Origin: Cristatella mucedo
Lineage: Eukaryota > Bryozoa > Phylactolaemata > Cristatellidae
Direction: 5' to 3'
DNA length: 64,000 nt
Assembly: GCA_009760855.2 (NCBI GenBank)
Contig: WPIO01000209.1
Span: 186,001-250,000 of the forward strand
Positions 23,345 through 35,261 of the stretch are shown here, piece by piece. The notes below the pieces were generated by a model that searched no databases, was not told the origin of the DNA, and was given only the letters and a program-made list of their open reading frames with translations. The position numbers and the translations under genes were made by a program. Every line of letters starts with the position of its first letter. Within the stretch, counting starts at the first letter, position 1.

Positions 23345-23960
23345 ACACCTATGTGTCAGCTTGAAGAGTCTACATAAAGCAGTTGTTTGTGAAAGGTATG
23401 TGCTACATAGGCTTGATGTGATTTCGATCAAGCTTGTTGAAGCTATGCTGTTGTCTAAGTTGAATGCCTCTAGTGGATTTTCTGCTATTCTGTTTTCCCA
23501 TGAGTGCACTTACCGAAGAATGTTTGTATCAGGCTTGGAGGTTTCTGTTTTCGCCAGCTGCCCAACGGCAATAATGCTGCCAAAGAGATTTTTCCACTGC
23601 TAATGCATGATCTCTTGGGTGAGAAGGAAGGTTAGGCTAATTTTTAAGAGACAAAATCAACAGTGGCTGAGCATGATGACCGATTGCGTTCCATCATTTA
23701 CACACTTTCAACATCTGGCCTTATTAGAGACAAGTGTGCATTCAGTCAGCCCACTTTAATGTTATAAGATCTTTTGTTGTTGCCAGAGGCATGCAACCAT
23801 CAGACAACAAAATAGAGGCCATCACGGTCCTCCCTGATCTGATAAACATAGCTAAGCTAAAGCGATGTCTTAGCATGATGAACTAAGGTGGCCGATCGGT
23901 GCCTAATCTGACCGCTGTATTAAGCCAGGTTAATGGTCTCTCTTCTGACACAGTGTGGTG
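23345..23960 (+). pseudogene. pol: Gypsy reverse transcriptase remnant
   Basis: The order LKSLHKAVVCERYVLHRLD, KLVEAMLLSKLNASSGF and a degraded fingers/palm segment fits the Ty3/gypsy RT, where the family has DLKxLNxxVxRExYxLPxLD and FSKLDAxxGF. Downstream DKCAFSQP matches the region after the catalytic YxDD loop. The YxDD loop itself is not preserved in a readable form. Confidence 0.68.
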
Positions 23961-24039
23961 CTGGGGGCCTAAACAGAAGAAATCATTATATGAAGCTAAT
24001 TAGCTTTTGACTATGGCACCTGTGTTTGCATAATTCTAC

Positions 24040-24572
24040 TAACAAATATGGATGATTATCAGTGCCGATGCCAGTAGATCCGGTATAGGTGCCATTCTAC
24101 TACACTGTCATGGATAGGGAGAGAAAGATGTGTGACCTGTCATATCCCGGAAGTTGTGTAGCTCCGAAACGAGATCCGCTCTGATAGAAAAAGAGTATCT
24201 TGGGAGGTATGAGCATGCGAGAAGTTCAGTCGGTTCCCTCTTGGTTTGCCTTCTTTCAAGCCTCGCGCTGACCACAAACAGCTTATTCCATTGCTAATGA
24301 CGAAGGACCTTGACCAGGTTCCTGTTTGGTCTCACTATCGAGCAGTGTATGTGCATGGGAAGGTACCGGCGATAGCTAGTGCACTGAAAAGAGAGCCAAT
24401 GCATTGGGTTGAGGAACACGACTATGCACAAGTCACAAAGTTTTACGTAGACACCGTTGTTGCTAAATCGCTCGCAGTAGCTCCCTTGAGCGAAGTAAAG
24501 AAGACTACCACTGACAACAGAGAGCTCCAGGCTGTCAATGAGAATAACTTCAGTGTGACCTTAATGGATTGA
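24040..24572 (+). pseudogene. pol: Gypsy RNase H remnant
   Basis: SADASRSGIGAILLHCHG matches the start of Ty3/gypsy RNase H (SADASxxGIGAVLLQ) and is followed by broken SRKL, ETRSALIEKEYL and, in the ORF 24246-24572, LPSFKPRADHKQLIPLL. Several frame changes separate these pieces. Confidence 0.7.
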
Positions 24573-24574
24573 GA

Positions 24575-25430
24575 GATTCCTGGAAATTTTGGGAGGTAGT
24601 TTGCCACAAGTACCCATCTTTCTGTCTCAACTAGTATTCTACCGTGTAGCCGAAATTCTGGGGTCAGAGGCTACTTCCCACCAAGCCCCGCAACGATCGG
24701 TCTATGCCGCGGATTGCCACGCCGGTAAAAGCTAGTCTAAGACGAGCGTCATCATGTTAAACCTCTTTTTAAAATCGCGTGCGTCCAACAGAAAATATAA
24801 ATAAAAAATCTACAAGGAAAATTCTACTCAATGTAAAAGATAGGGGCGGGCGCAAGATGACCCCACAAGCGCGAACAAACGTGTCAGTTGTTCAGTCGAC
24901 TTCTGAAGTCCCGCCATTGCACCGATTCCGTACTAACAGTAAAAGCGTACGCCGTCAAAGATTCGGCTAGCCGAGTAAATGCTTGAATAGTCGGAGTCAA
25001 CCTCTATCACAGTGGAGAGCTTCCGCCGAAAGACGCCAGCTCACGGACGGGGGGGGGGCGAAATAACAAGCTACAGGAGGAACGGGGAATAAACAAGCCG
25101 TCATAACGAGCGTTCTATCTGACTCAGCTCCGGCCTTGGGTACTCGTCGCCTTGCGTGCTTGGTCGCATCACCGGAGCATGCCTGCAATGATTTAGGTGC
25201 ACAACTCCGCACAACCAGAAGCCAAAAACACCGCGACTTACTCGGCCAACTTCCTTCCCCCAGCCTCATTGACCTCTCGTCACTGCACATCCAACAATGA
25301 CCAAGGGCAGACCCCGGCCCAGCCGGCAACCCCTGTCACATTACTGCCGTACCGTCCCAGCCAACCGAACATAGCCTGGGTACCACTGTCTGGAGATTGC
25401 ATGTAAGTACCTCAAAGCCTGCAGGTTTTT
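24575..25430. other. GC-richer block of unknown origin inside the gypsy element
   Basis: This block separates the RNase H remnant from the integrase remnant and is richer in G and C than its surroundings. It has a G-run at 25049-25057 and open frames on both strands (24997-25329 on -, 25197-25406 on +) without family motifs. It may be a nested insertion or a variable part of the element. Confidence 0.4.
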
Positions 25431-25539
25431 CTGTTCAAGCGGATGCACGACGGCCAGTAGGGGTGGGGAAATGTAGCAAACCAGCACGGTCGTATTTATA
25501 CTGACTAAGTATTATCCAAGATGTTAAGACATTTGTCGA

Positions 25540-26345
25540 TTTGTGTAGCTCCCATTGAAACAGCCAGAAGACATATCTGCACGAGCTACGTATCCCGAAA
25601 ACGCTGTTTAACGTTCTTAGCCAAGTAGCTGATGATTGCTTCGAATACGAGACGACAAAAAACGACAGCACGTGATTGCAATTGACTTCTGCTCCCAATT
25701 TATGGAAGTATTTTCACTGTCAAATTGAGGACCAAAGAAGTGGTGGCCAAACTAATAACTTTACTTGCTAGCAGAGGTTTACCTAGGTTATTGAAATCTG
25801 ACAATGGTCAGCTGTTTTCACCATGAAATTTGTGATTTCGCCAGACGTTACGACATGCCGAAATTTTCCACATGCGAAAGGAGAAGTTAAAAGAGTTATG
25901 CAAACTGCCAAATTTATAGCGAGGCAGGCTAAGCAGTGCTTCGCTCTAATGATTCAAAGGTCGACGCTTAGTATATCTCAAGGCTTAAGCCCAGCACAAC
26001 TGATCATGCGATGACAGCTTCGGATGATGTTATATGTGATCTGTCGGCACGTCGAACCGCTATGGTCGGCAAAGGAAACGGGTAAACTAAACGAGAACCA
26101 TGCAAAAAAGGTTCGACAGTACTACATGATCAAAATAATTCTGTTGGCCCACTTCCACCACTCCAACCAGGCCAACAGGTAGTAGTGAGGACTGATGGTG
26201 AAACAACTGGAGCACACATGCAACAGTTACCGTTAAAACAGGTACACATTGGTCGTTTGTCGTGAAGGCTCACAATGGCAGTACACTTCGGTGTAACAAA
26301 AGGCACCTTCGACCAATCGACACCGATATTCTGGCCGCTAAAATA
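25540..26345 (+). pseudogene. pol: Gypsy integrase remnant
   Basis: Recognisable blocks are RTKEVVAKLITLLASRGLPR, SDNGQLFSP with the second catalytic Asp, GEVKRVMQTAK with the catalytic Glu region, LSPAQLIM, and a C-terminal RCNKRHLRPIDTDI-type end. Frameshifts lie between them. Integrase joins the element's DNA to the host. Confidence 0.75.
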
Positions 26346-26547
26346 TCCCGGTACTTCCAGAAATCTACTGAACCCTACAATTGTAGTTCAATAACTGTAA
26401 CATAGTTTTGCCAATGAGATGCAAACCTCTGAATATCAAATAAAAACGAGGTCTTGCACGGTGGTAAAGCAAGTCCCGAGGCAAGATCTTTGAATATGGA
26501 ATTGCTTGAATTTGAAGGGATGGTGTGATAGCTAACGTGGAAGAGCC

Positions 26548-26743
26548 AAAAAAAAAAAAAAAAAAAAAAAAATGCTAGCTGATTTAACAGCCTCTTTTTG
26601 TATAGCGACAGAAGAGCCTTTACGGCTATCACCACCGCTTGCAGTGGCGATAAAGGATCGCCCACTGCAGGATTCGAGACCACAACCTCGGGGCCGAGGT
26701 CGTGAAAAGCAACCGCCTTACCTAGTGAGCCATTACGGCTCAC
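26548..26743 (-). mobile_element. SINE B copy with T25 tail
   Basis: Read on -, it begins GTGAGCCGTAATGGCTCACT, has an A-box region TAGGTAAGG, a B-box variant GGTCTCGAATCC, the TTTATCGCC block and the end AATCAGCTAGCA, then 25 T (seen as A25 at 26548-26572 on +). It lies just after the gypsy element. Confidence 0.87.
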
Positions 26744-26789
26744 CTAACACCCTGACCGGTCAGGAGAGGCCTCACCATGCAGTCTAGGG

Positions 26790-28740
26790 CACAGACATAA
26801 GATGGCTGCCAATAAACTCGCTCCATTCATTAGTGATGTATCTTATCGTTACAACTACTGTTCAAGAATCCTGGGACTAAACGGCAGCAGATGGACGTAC
26901 TGGAGGTGCTTCACAGAAGCGAATCAGTACATTTCAAAGTGCTGTAAGTAGGGTGTGGGTAGAGGAAGTCATGGTTACTACTATGGTAGAATCTTCTTTA
27001 GGTAATGGACTTCCTATTAATGTAGAAAATCGTGGAATGTATGCTTACAGGCTGGTTTGACTGCATTATAGTCATAATCCGGTTAGTGGCAAGAAATTTT
27101 GCAGGAAGGTGGTGTCGCCCTAGCTAAGCTGGAGGAAGATGGCAAGAAGCCCAAACTAATCCACAGGAGGCTAATCAGCCGACTGTCGTATTCAATGCTG
27201 GAAAGGGAAACACATAAAAGTGTTGTTAGACTGCCTTCGGCATGAGGTCACATACTCAGAAGCAGGGATGAGACGATGTTTGCATCATACGGCAATAGAA
27301 CTAAAAGAAAAAGTTGAGCTCACAATTTATGGTACTGAATAGCTCGAGACATACTTTGGCTAAAGCCTGGTTTTAATATTTAGTCTTGCTTCATAATAAC
27401 TCATAATTGTTGACGTAGATGTCGCCAATATCATGGGGATGGTCCAGACTCAGGGAAGACTTGGCGAAGACTCAGAAGGCAAACCTGGTTCTATATTTCA
27501 GGAAGACGTAGGGAAGAAATGAATCTTAAAAGCATTCAGACCGCGCCTACCGCATCGCTTAGTAAGGAATGGCTGAATGAACAGGGGAGTAAACGTTGAG
27601 TTCTTGGCGAGTTCTTGTTTATAAGACACACTGTGTTCGAAGTATAAGAATAAGATTTTGAGGTGGCGATCGATAAAGGTTACAGCTGAAAGGGTTCATT
27701 ATACCGGCGATTCCTCTAGTGAATCGTGGCAGCAGAGAAAAGCCATTCTTATCACATGAACGTTCACTGGGTGAAGTCAGTAATAAGCCAGACTCGGAGC
27801 AAGACTGCCGTCTAAACCTATTGCAAACCGGAAGACCATGATCCAAGTAACAAATCAAGCTTATGAACGATTATATCTACAAAGCAATGAGTCGATGGTA
27901 CTATTTTATTTAGTACTGAGGCGCTCTTAAAATCCAATATTAACGTAACGCATGGGCAAGAATAGCGGAAATCCATAATTATCAATATAGCTCGCTTTAT
28001 CCTTGCTAGGCCCCTGTGAGGATATTTAACAAAGGCGGCAGGGCAGCTAGATTTACTAACCCTTTCCCCTTTTTTTATTCGCTTTTTGATAACGCTTCTG
28101 ACAACCTGGTGTTAAAATTGTGCAAAGGATTAGTGGATTAGCCTAATAGGTGGTGCCGCTTCTGAAAATGCAGCTGTCGTTTAAGGGAGTATAGGTGTCG
28201 AAGAAACTTGGCTGCAGCATTTGGCGCTATGATGCATATTGTAGCTAAATTAAAACACAGGTAGGTTTTCACTAGTAAGACTTGATTTTGGAAAATCCAT
28301 GTTTTGCTACCGTTAAAGTAAGTTTCACTAGCCATGTATTAGGATTAGTTTGAATGTGTAAGATAGCCAGTTTTTGCAATCGCATCTGGTAAATCGTCAG
28401 CTTACGCTAATTGCACTGAACCTAAGGCTGCTGCCTGAAGATTCTAATAATCAAAATAATTTCTCAGACTAAAAGATTCTCTATAAAAAGGAGGTCAGTT
28501 GCCTATTATGGAAATCTGTGGATTATTTTCTCTTAGTTTTTATGCATGCGGAATTAGGAGTAAACTACAATTAGCAAGTATAACCGGGTAACTATGCAAA
28601 ATATAAGCATCAGTATTGCTTAGGAGACTTTAGTCGAAGTTAAGTTACGTGAAATATGACGAACAGCCTTTAATTTGGAAGATATGGCGATATATTATTT
28701 CGATACTTTATCGTTAACCACGTGATGCTCACTGGCTGAG
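26790..28740. other. No recognised feature
   Basis: The sequence around 26880-27500 has broken open stretches that I could not assign. The rest is AT-rich with stops. There is no sign of the lectin exons here. Confidence 0.5.
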
Positions 28741-28899
28741 TTTCCGTAGGGTTGATCCTAGTTACGGCAGTGCTCAACTGCTACCTGCAGCATTTGAGCT
28801 GCTTCTGAAATCTGTAGACTGGTTACAATTTTCACAAAAATATCACTGTTATGAACTCTGTATCTGCTATATTGTTTGTAATTGACGGACAACACAGAA

Positions 28900-29208
28900 T
28901 GCCCAGTTTGTAATACTTCCAAAAAGTAACCGCCAATTCCCTCTCTTGGTCACATGTTACATTTTCATTTTGGCGGACCAAGCCATCAGGAGGCTGTTGT
29001 TATGCATGAATATTCTTTATACCACCAAACCAGATTTCCCTCGTTGCTTTAAAACAGCTAGTCTTTCGACACCCAGCTTCCAAGTAAAATTGAGCAACAC
29101 TGACCTCACTCTTCCTTGTCAGCCTATAAAGCACAGTTCACTATGCTCGGCCTTGCTGGTTGGCCATTAGGTGCAGTTTACAACAGCTTGGCAGAAATGC
29201 CCATGTGA
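28900..29208 (+). promoter_or_regulatory. Upstream block of the second lectin-like copy
   Basis: It aligns in patches with 120-378, in the same order and at similar spacing. This supports a segmental duplication that included the region before exon 1. Confidence 0.45.
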
Positions 29209-29296
29209 ATGCAGTTCCAATCGCCATTAAGTAATTGTTTAACCGTCGCCTGGTTCTCCACCGTGAAGCCTATTTCTGCAAGCGTAGAGGCTCAGA
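29209..29296 (+). pseudogene. Copy 2 exon 1
   Basis: Aligned codon by codon with exon 1 of copy 1, it has ATG at 29209, then 29 codons and one base, then GTAAGT. The shared segment LTV or LTI followed by a similar pattern confirms homology. The hydrophobic core is weaker (CLTVAWFSTVKP), so signal-peptide function is doubtful. Confidence 0.55.
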
Positions 29297-29628
29297 GTAA
29301 GTTATGAGCCGATGATGGTTACCCTTATTGTGAACTTTCGCTATGAGAGTCACTATGATGAGTCACTAAGAACCAGTCCGTCAGCTGAGCACTGCAATTG
29401 CCAGCATTTTCTATGAGCTGTTTAGACTCATTACTCATTTTGTGCTTGATGAACATGAAACTAAAGACGGAGTTGCTATGAATACAGGTCTTGTGCCAAA
29501 ACGTAAATGATCTCGTGGTATCAACTGATATGAGCTAACAAAGTTTTCTCCTGCCCAGATACACACGTTAACCCGGTGCCACATCTGGCTGTTGCTAGAG
29601 GTTGTGGCATTTGCTGGCTTCCTAATAA

Positions 29629-32600
29629 TAATAAAATAATATTAATGCACTTGATAAAGCGTCCTTGGAGAACTCAATCTGCCTCTAGGCGTTTTACACT
29701 TGCTGCAAAGGGAAATGCAATTGAATGGTGAGTAAAATCATGCTTGATAAACAAACAAAGTGAATAACCTGTTTAGGGGTACCGTGCACAGGGTCAGCAT
29801 GTAAGTATGGTTAGTGGCAGCATGCACAGTGTCAGCACGCATAAGCGCGTGAAGAACGAATCACACAGACTCACTAAATCCTGTCCTAAATAGGTGCAGT
29901 TTAGTTCTTTTTTAATATCGTCAACTCAGGGAATGTTCTGATACAAGTTGGAAGGAAGTTCCAGGCTTTGAGAGCATGCAAAATTTATGCACGTTCTCCA
30001 AAGGATTTAGGTTTTGTACGAGGTACTTGCAGACTGTTTGATTCCGAAAATCAGGTGGTACGATGCTTGGCCTGGTAAGGAAGTAGATCTGAGAGATAGG
30101 CTGGAGCTAAAGAATGAAGGGACCTAAAAGTGAGCGACAAAACCTTGAAGTCAATCCGTTGCTTGACTGGTAGCCAGTGCAGGTCGGCGAGAAGTGGAGT
30201 AATGTGGCAACTGAGACACACACGAAAGTGAAGCTTAGCAGCAAAATTGTGCACCAGCTGCGATCGGCTGATCGCACGTGCCAAGGCCAGTAAGCAGTGA
30301 GTTGCAGAAGTCGAGACTGGATGTCACGAATGCGTGGACCAACTTAGACGTGGTATCATTATCTAAAGAAGCCCGAATTTAAGTAATATTATGTAGATGG
30401 CAATGGGCAGATTTGACTATGGAGCCGATATGGTCCTCTAAAGCAAGGTCGCTTTGGAACATGATACCTAGATTTTGAGCTGATTCAACAGGAGTTATGC
30501 TGGCAGAGCCAATTTAAGCGTCTGCCTTTCTAATTTTTGAATCACACTGGGTTTGCCCAAAACTAGTAATTTAGTTATATCAGCGAGTAGTTTCAGAAAT
30601 TTTGCTGCCATCCATGTGCGGATGTTATCAATACATGCAGCAAGTGAGTTGAGAAAATTTGAGGTGCTCAAAGATGGGAGGGATCGAGGCAATGGTACAA
30701 CTGACTGTCATCCACATAAAAGTAAAGGCCTAGATTGTGCTTGGCGATCACGTCAGCCAGAGCGAGAGTATAAACCGTGAAAAGAACCGGACCTAGCACG
30801 GAGCCCTGACGTACCCTATATTAGAGAGGTACCTCAGATGATCTTCGTCCATTCACATAAATACTCTGGCGTCTCCCACTGAGAGAGGACCTGAACCATT
30901 GCAGAGCAGTGCCAGTGATGCCCAGGCGAGATGAGAGGCGCTCTAGACGAACTTTGTGATCGATGGCATCAAAAGCTGCCAAAAGATCGAGCAAAGCAAG
31001 CAGATAGACTCTACCCAAGTCTGCATTCCTTAGTAGTTCGTTGTATACCCTAAGCAATGTTGACACTGTGGAATGATTAGCTCTAAAGCCAGACTGGAAC
31101 TTACTAGCAAGGTGTGAAGCTCCGATACATAAGTTCAGCTGGTCAGCCACGACCCGTTCCAGTGTCTTTAATAGGAATGATAGAAGGGAGACTGGGCAGT
31201 ATTTTCTCAAGTTATCGTTGTCTAGTGTCACTTTCTTGAGCAGTGGCCTGACTACATCTTTTTTTAAAGGTTCTTGGGCATGACCTGAGGCTAATGATAT
31301 ATTAAATGCATGGCAGCAGCAAATCAATGCCACGTAGGAGCAGGACAGTGGGAATAGGGACCAGAGGACCTGTTGTCTGCTTTGATTGCGATACGAACTT
31401 TAGGACTAGATCACTAGCTACCTGCTTAAATGTAGTTGTTGAGGTGCAGCCACATCGGGGAACAACATTCTAGTGGTGATGTTTTCATCGCAGGAATGGA
31501 TTCCCTGATTTTGTCTATCTTTTGCACAAAGAATCAAGAGAAGCGATCGGCTAGATCATCACGAGGATCATCAGGCAAGGAGCTAATCTGGGAGCGGTTG
31601 AAGAGATGGCTGATTTGTCGACATCAGCATTTTCACATTTTGCATCCGTTATTTAATGATGTTTTTGTAAAAGCTAGACTTGGCCTTTGCTAGGATTGAT
31701 TGGTACGACCTGCAGAAGTCTTCATATGCTTGTCGATGGACAGTCAGTGCAGGTCTTCTGTTTGCTTTTTCAAGCTTGTGCTTAGTAAACCTGGCTAGTT
31801 TAATGTGTCCAGTAAACCATAGGACGTCCAGGCGAGGGCACACGGTGCGCTTTGTCCGAGGTGCAAACCCATCGAGCGTGTCAGCTGGTGTCGTTTTGTA
31901 GCTATCTACCAACGATGACAGATCGGAAGGAGGACTGAGCAGCAGAGGTGAAGGAAATATTCTCACACGGACAGCATCGATGTCAGGGGTCTTGAGGTTT
32001 CTTGATGCACAGTTTATTTCAGAGGAGGAGGTGGACACACAATATAGATTGAACGAGATTTGCATGTGGCCAGATAAGCAGGATTTAGTAATAATTGGTG
32101 ATGACAAAATGCTGTGGTATGAGAATATCCGGTCGAGTGTGTGACCCTAGATGTGAGTAGGGCTATGCACATGAGCCACAACAGACAGTGATTTAGTCAA
32201 TGTGAGAAATTTAATGCTGAAGGCGTCAGATTAGTTGTCAGAGTAGATATTGAACACACCCAAAACGAGGAAAAATAGATTTCTTGCACACGTAATTAAA
32301 ATGAGATCGGAAAAGTCTAAGTTAACGCAAGAATTTATAACCTCGTGGGTGATAGACTAATGCCAACGTCGGTAGCTTGTTTTCGGGTGAAATCAAGACA
32401 ATAGTTTTGGTAAATGGCTTTCAGCGTACTTCAAACGACTTTGAATTCGAATTCCAACTGAATGACAACAGCAACTCCACCTCCAATTTGAAGTGATCTG
32501 GGGAGATGACGGATCAAGAAACCAGTCGTGGTAGCTTCTAGCATTGTTATGTAGTTTCCGGTTTAAGCAAAGTTTCTGTCAAGGCGAGCAGGTCAAAACC

Positions 32601-32870
32601 TTTTTCAGAAATAAGGTAGCTTAATACCAAGAGTTTATTCCACATTGGGCGAGGACTCTAATGACAAGCATTAGGATGGGCTGCTGGAGTCTCGCCAGGC
32701 CTGGTAGCTTCTAAATCAGAGAGATTCTCAATGAAGCTAGTAGGGGAACGAGCTGAGCGGTTTAAGACAATGCTAGGGATACCAAACGAGTGTCTATTCA
32801 GCTCGCTTTTATAGCCAAATGAACGGCTTCTAAACTAGAGGCCTCAGCTGTCTGCAGTGGCTCAGGGCGC
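29629..32870 (-). mobile_element. LINE B, near-full-length copy
   Basis: A 3.2-kb CR1/L2-like non-LTR retrotransposon on -. The endonuclease region lies at about 31900-32870 and is broken. The ORF at 31649-32107 carries the linker. The ORF at 30821-31333 has the RT start (LERVVADQLN, KFQSGFRANHSTVSTLLRVY, LLDLLAAFDAIDHKV, TALQWFRSSLSGR) and continues, after breaks, through RQGSVLGPVLF and a YVDD catalytic loop near 30710. The post-RT ORF is at 30051-30284. The 3' end is the hairpin and an AT-rich tail at 29625-29690. It sits in intron 1 of the copy 2 lectin gene. Confidence 0.88.
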
Positions 32871-33463
32871 TTTTATATTGTTACAAGTTATATTGCACCA
32901 AGAAAGTGAGAAGCATGGCAGCTGCAGGTAAGCAGTTGCTGTTGTGAGATATCTATAGGCACGTAATTATTAATTCGCTATGGTCATACACAGCATAGAT
33001 AAACTTTGAACAGGTCTTAGCTGTATCAGTTTCCTTATACTATTTTTGCAAGAGCTTCAATTTTTGGAAGAGAATACTGCAACGGACAATGAATCATCCA
33101 GCTGGCTCTGTGTCTAGAGGCGAAAATAATGATAGCTGACATCAAGTGATTTTGTGCTGCAGTACTTTGAAAAGAAAATGCAGATGGTATGAGACTTTCC
33201 ACTTGATTTTTTTAATGAAATTAATTTCGATGTTATTAAATGATGATTATATTACCCAAGATGTTTGTCTTATTTTCTGAGGGTTTTCCAAAGACTACAC
33301 AAAATGGGAGTAAAAAATGTTCTAAATCTAATTTATATGTAGATGTCGATGTATAGTTTACCTACGTAATGATTGCATGACCGTTTAAAAACTGTCTTTC
33401 ACTACCATAAGCAAATTAATTTAATAATTCAATTGATTTTTAACGTATTTTGAACTTGTACAG

Positions 33464-33716
33464 ACACCGAGATCCCGTTCAGCTGACGGAAAACAAGATT
33501 GAATCGTGTCTTCAGGATACTGCTACGCCTTTATTACAGAGCTGCAACAATTCCATTTGGCTGCCAGCTTGTGTCGTCTTAATAATTCAGACTTAGTTTC
33601 GATTCAAAGTGAAAAGCAGTATAAGTTTATTTTAAGTAAGACTGCTCCCCTTTCTTCTGGAAACACTGAAGATCATACCTGGCGCTTTCGGATAGGCCTA
33701 CAGGAAGTGCAATTAG
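33464..33716 (+). pseudogene. Copy 2 exon 2, damaged CTLD first half
   Basis: It encodes SGYCYAFITELQQFHLAASL, then CRLNNSDLVSIQSE and FRIGLQEVQ, clearly homologous to copy 1. TGA at 33500-33502, the phase mismatch at AG 33462-33463 and the weak donor GTCTGC at 33717 are visible defects. Confidence 0.75.
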
Positions 33717-33959
33717 GTCTGCTAAAACAACTGCTCAAGAAACTTTGCACAATATATTTTGATATCTTGGCAGTTTTTTCAAATTTAAACTAATGAACGT
33801 TTATGTAGCACTAAATGTGTAAGTTCTTAGCTCACTGGCAATCCAATTCACCATCTCACAAAAATCAGAATTTAATTGAAGCTTAAATTTACTTGGAATT
33901 TCTTCAGGTCTTCTCGTCTGTTGATAATGCACCGTTTGGCACATTATTGCCCTATGTAT

Positions 33960-34655
33960 CTAACTGCAATCACTCACGATCTACTAGTTTGCTTACTGGC
34001 CTACCGGCATGCGCGATCAGGCGATTGGAGTTGGTGCAAAACTCCACAGCTTGCCTTGTCTGTCGTGAGCTTTGCAGTTTCACCACTTTATTACAACACT
34101 TCTCGCCCAGCTGCACTGGCTACCAGTCAAGCAACGGATTGACTTCAAGGTTTTATCGCTCACTTGTAGGTCACTTCATTCTTCGGTTCCAGCCTATCTC
34201 TCAGATTTACTCCCCCCACCAGGCCAAGCATCGTACCACCCACATTTCGGATTCCAAAAGTCTACCAATACCTCGTACAAACCTCAAATCCTTTGGAGAC
34301 CGTGCATTCAGTTCGTATGCTCCCAAAGCCTGGAAATCCCTCCTGACTTTCGTCAGAACATTCCCTGCCTGACTTGACCACATTAAAAAACATTAAACCC
34401 CACCTTTGTAGGACAGCATTTAGTGGGTCCCTGTGATTCGTCCTTAATGTGCTAATGCTTGCAGCCACTGTGCAAGCTGCTGCTAACCACATTTGCATGC
34501 TGACTCTGTGCATTTCACCCCTAACCATGTTGTTTATTAAGCATGATATTACTCACCATTTAATTGCATTTTCCTTCGCAGCAAATGTAAAGCTCATAAA
34601 AAGAGATTGAGTTCTCTGAGGGCGCTTAATCAAGTTCATTATTTGTATTATTATT
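33960..34655 (+). mobile_element. LINE B 3' end in the copy 2 intron 2
   Basis: It contains the LINE B C-terminal coding region, with HWLPVKQRIDFKVLSLTCRS in one frame, a 3' UTR and the hairpin near 34590-34640. It is 5'-truncated and lies between copy 2 exons 2 and 3. Confidence 0.85.
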
Positions 34656-35119
34656 AGGTAGTCGACTTAACGGTTTCATCACTCACTGCAGCCTACCTTC
34701 GGTCTTAGGCTCAAGTTTACAATTAGGATAACCATCAAAATTCTGCCTTCTTTTGTGCGATAACCTCCCACGATGGAAATAGTTAGATTGATCATGGAAA
34801 TGCGACAGAAATAATGTGACACCATGCATTCAGTTTGTTTTTTGGAAAGATTGAAAGTGGAATGTTATTGGCAGCATCAATTCTTTTTAATCCACGTTAT
34901 TTTAAGATATATCAGCACTTTTTCAGCTGTTCGGCTCAAAGCAAATGCATAAATAATGCATCGTATTTACGTTCTTTGATATTTAAAATAATGGTAATTT
35001 TGAAACTAATCTCACGATTTGCTTTCTTACCAGTATATATTCATCTCAACAATAGAGATTTGATCATATGAATGGGGAATTCAATCGTTAAAGTATAACA
35101 TAAAATATAATTAATTTGT
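34656..35119. other. No recognised feature
   Basis: AT-rich intron sequence before the SINE A fragment. Confidence 0.5.
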
Positions 35120-35223
35120 ATAGCTCTCCTAGAGAACTAAATCTCTTTTAAGGCGCTTCACATACCTCAGCCAGACCTGAGTCGGGGCGAGCACCTTAAC
35201 CACTGGACCAACCCAGCTGGGCG
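35120..35223 (-). mobile_element. SINE A fragment
   Basis: Read on -, it has the head GGTTGGTCCAGTGGTTAAGG, GTGCTCGCCCCGACTCAGGT and the hairpin tail to GAGAG. It is internally deleted and lies just before copy 2 exon 3. Confidence 0.75.
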
Positions 35224-35261
35224 TAGTATAACTAATAATATACCATCGTCATTTTTTTCAG

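Larger units (their letters stand above)
20151..26400 (+). mobile_element. Ty3/gypsy LTR retrotransposon, inactive, split by LINE B
   Basis: Gag, protease, reverse transcriptase, RNase H and integrase pieces occur in the normal Ty3/gypsy order on the + strand, each with stops and frameshifts. A LINE B copy (about 21745-23205) interrupts the protease-RT spacer. I found no clear LTR pair. The TTACACGGTGGCAGAGG stretch near 20412 may be the 5' LTR end and primer site, but no matching 3' LTR was seen. The block at 24575-25430 does not fit the pol order and may be another insertion. Confidence 0.8.
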
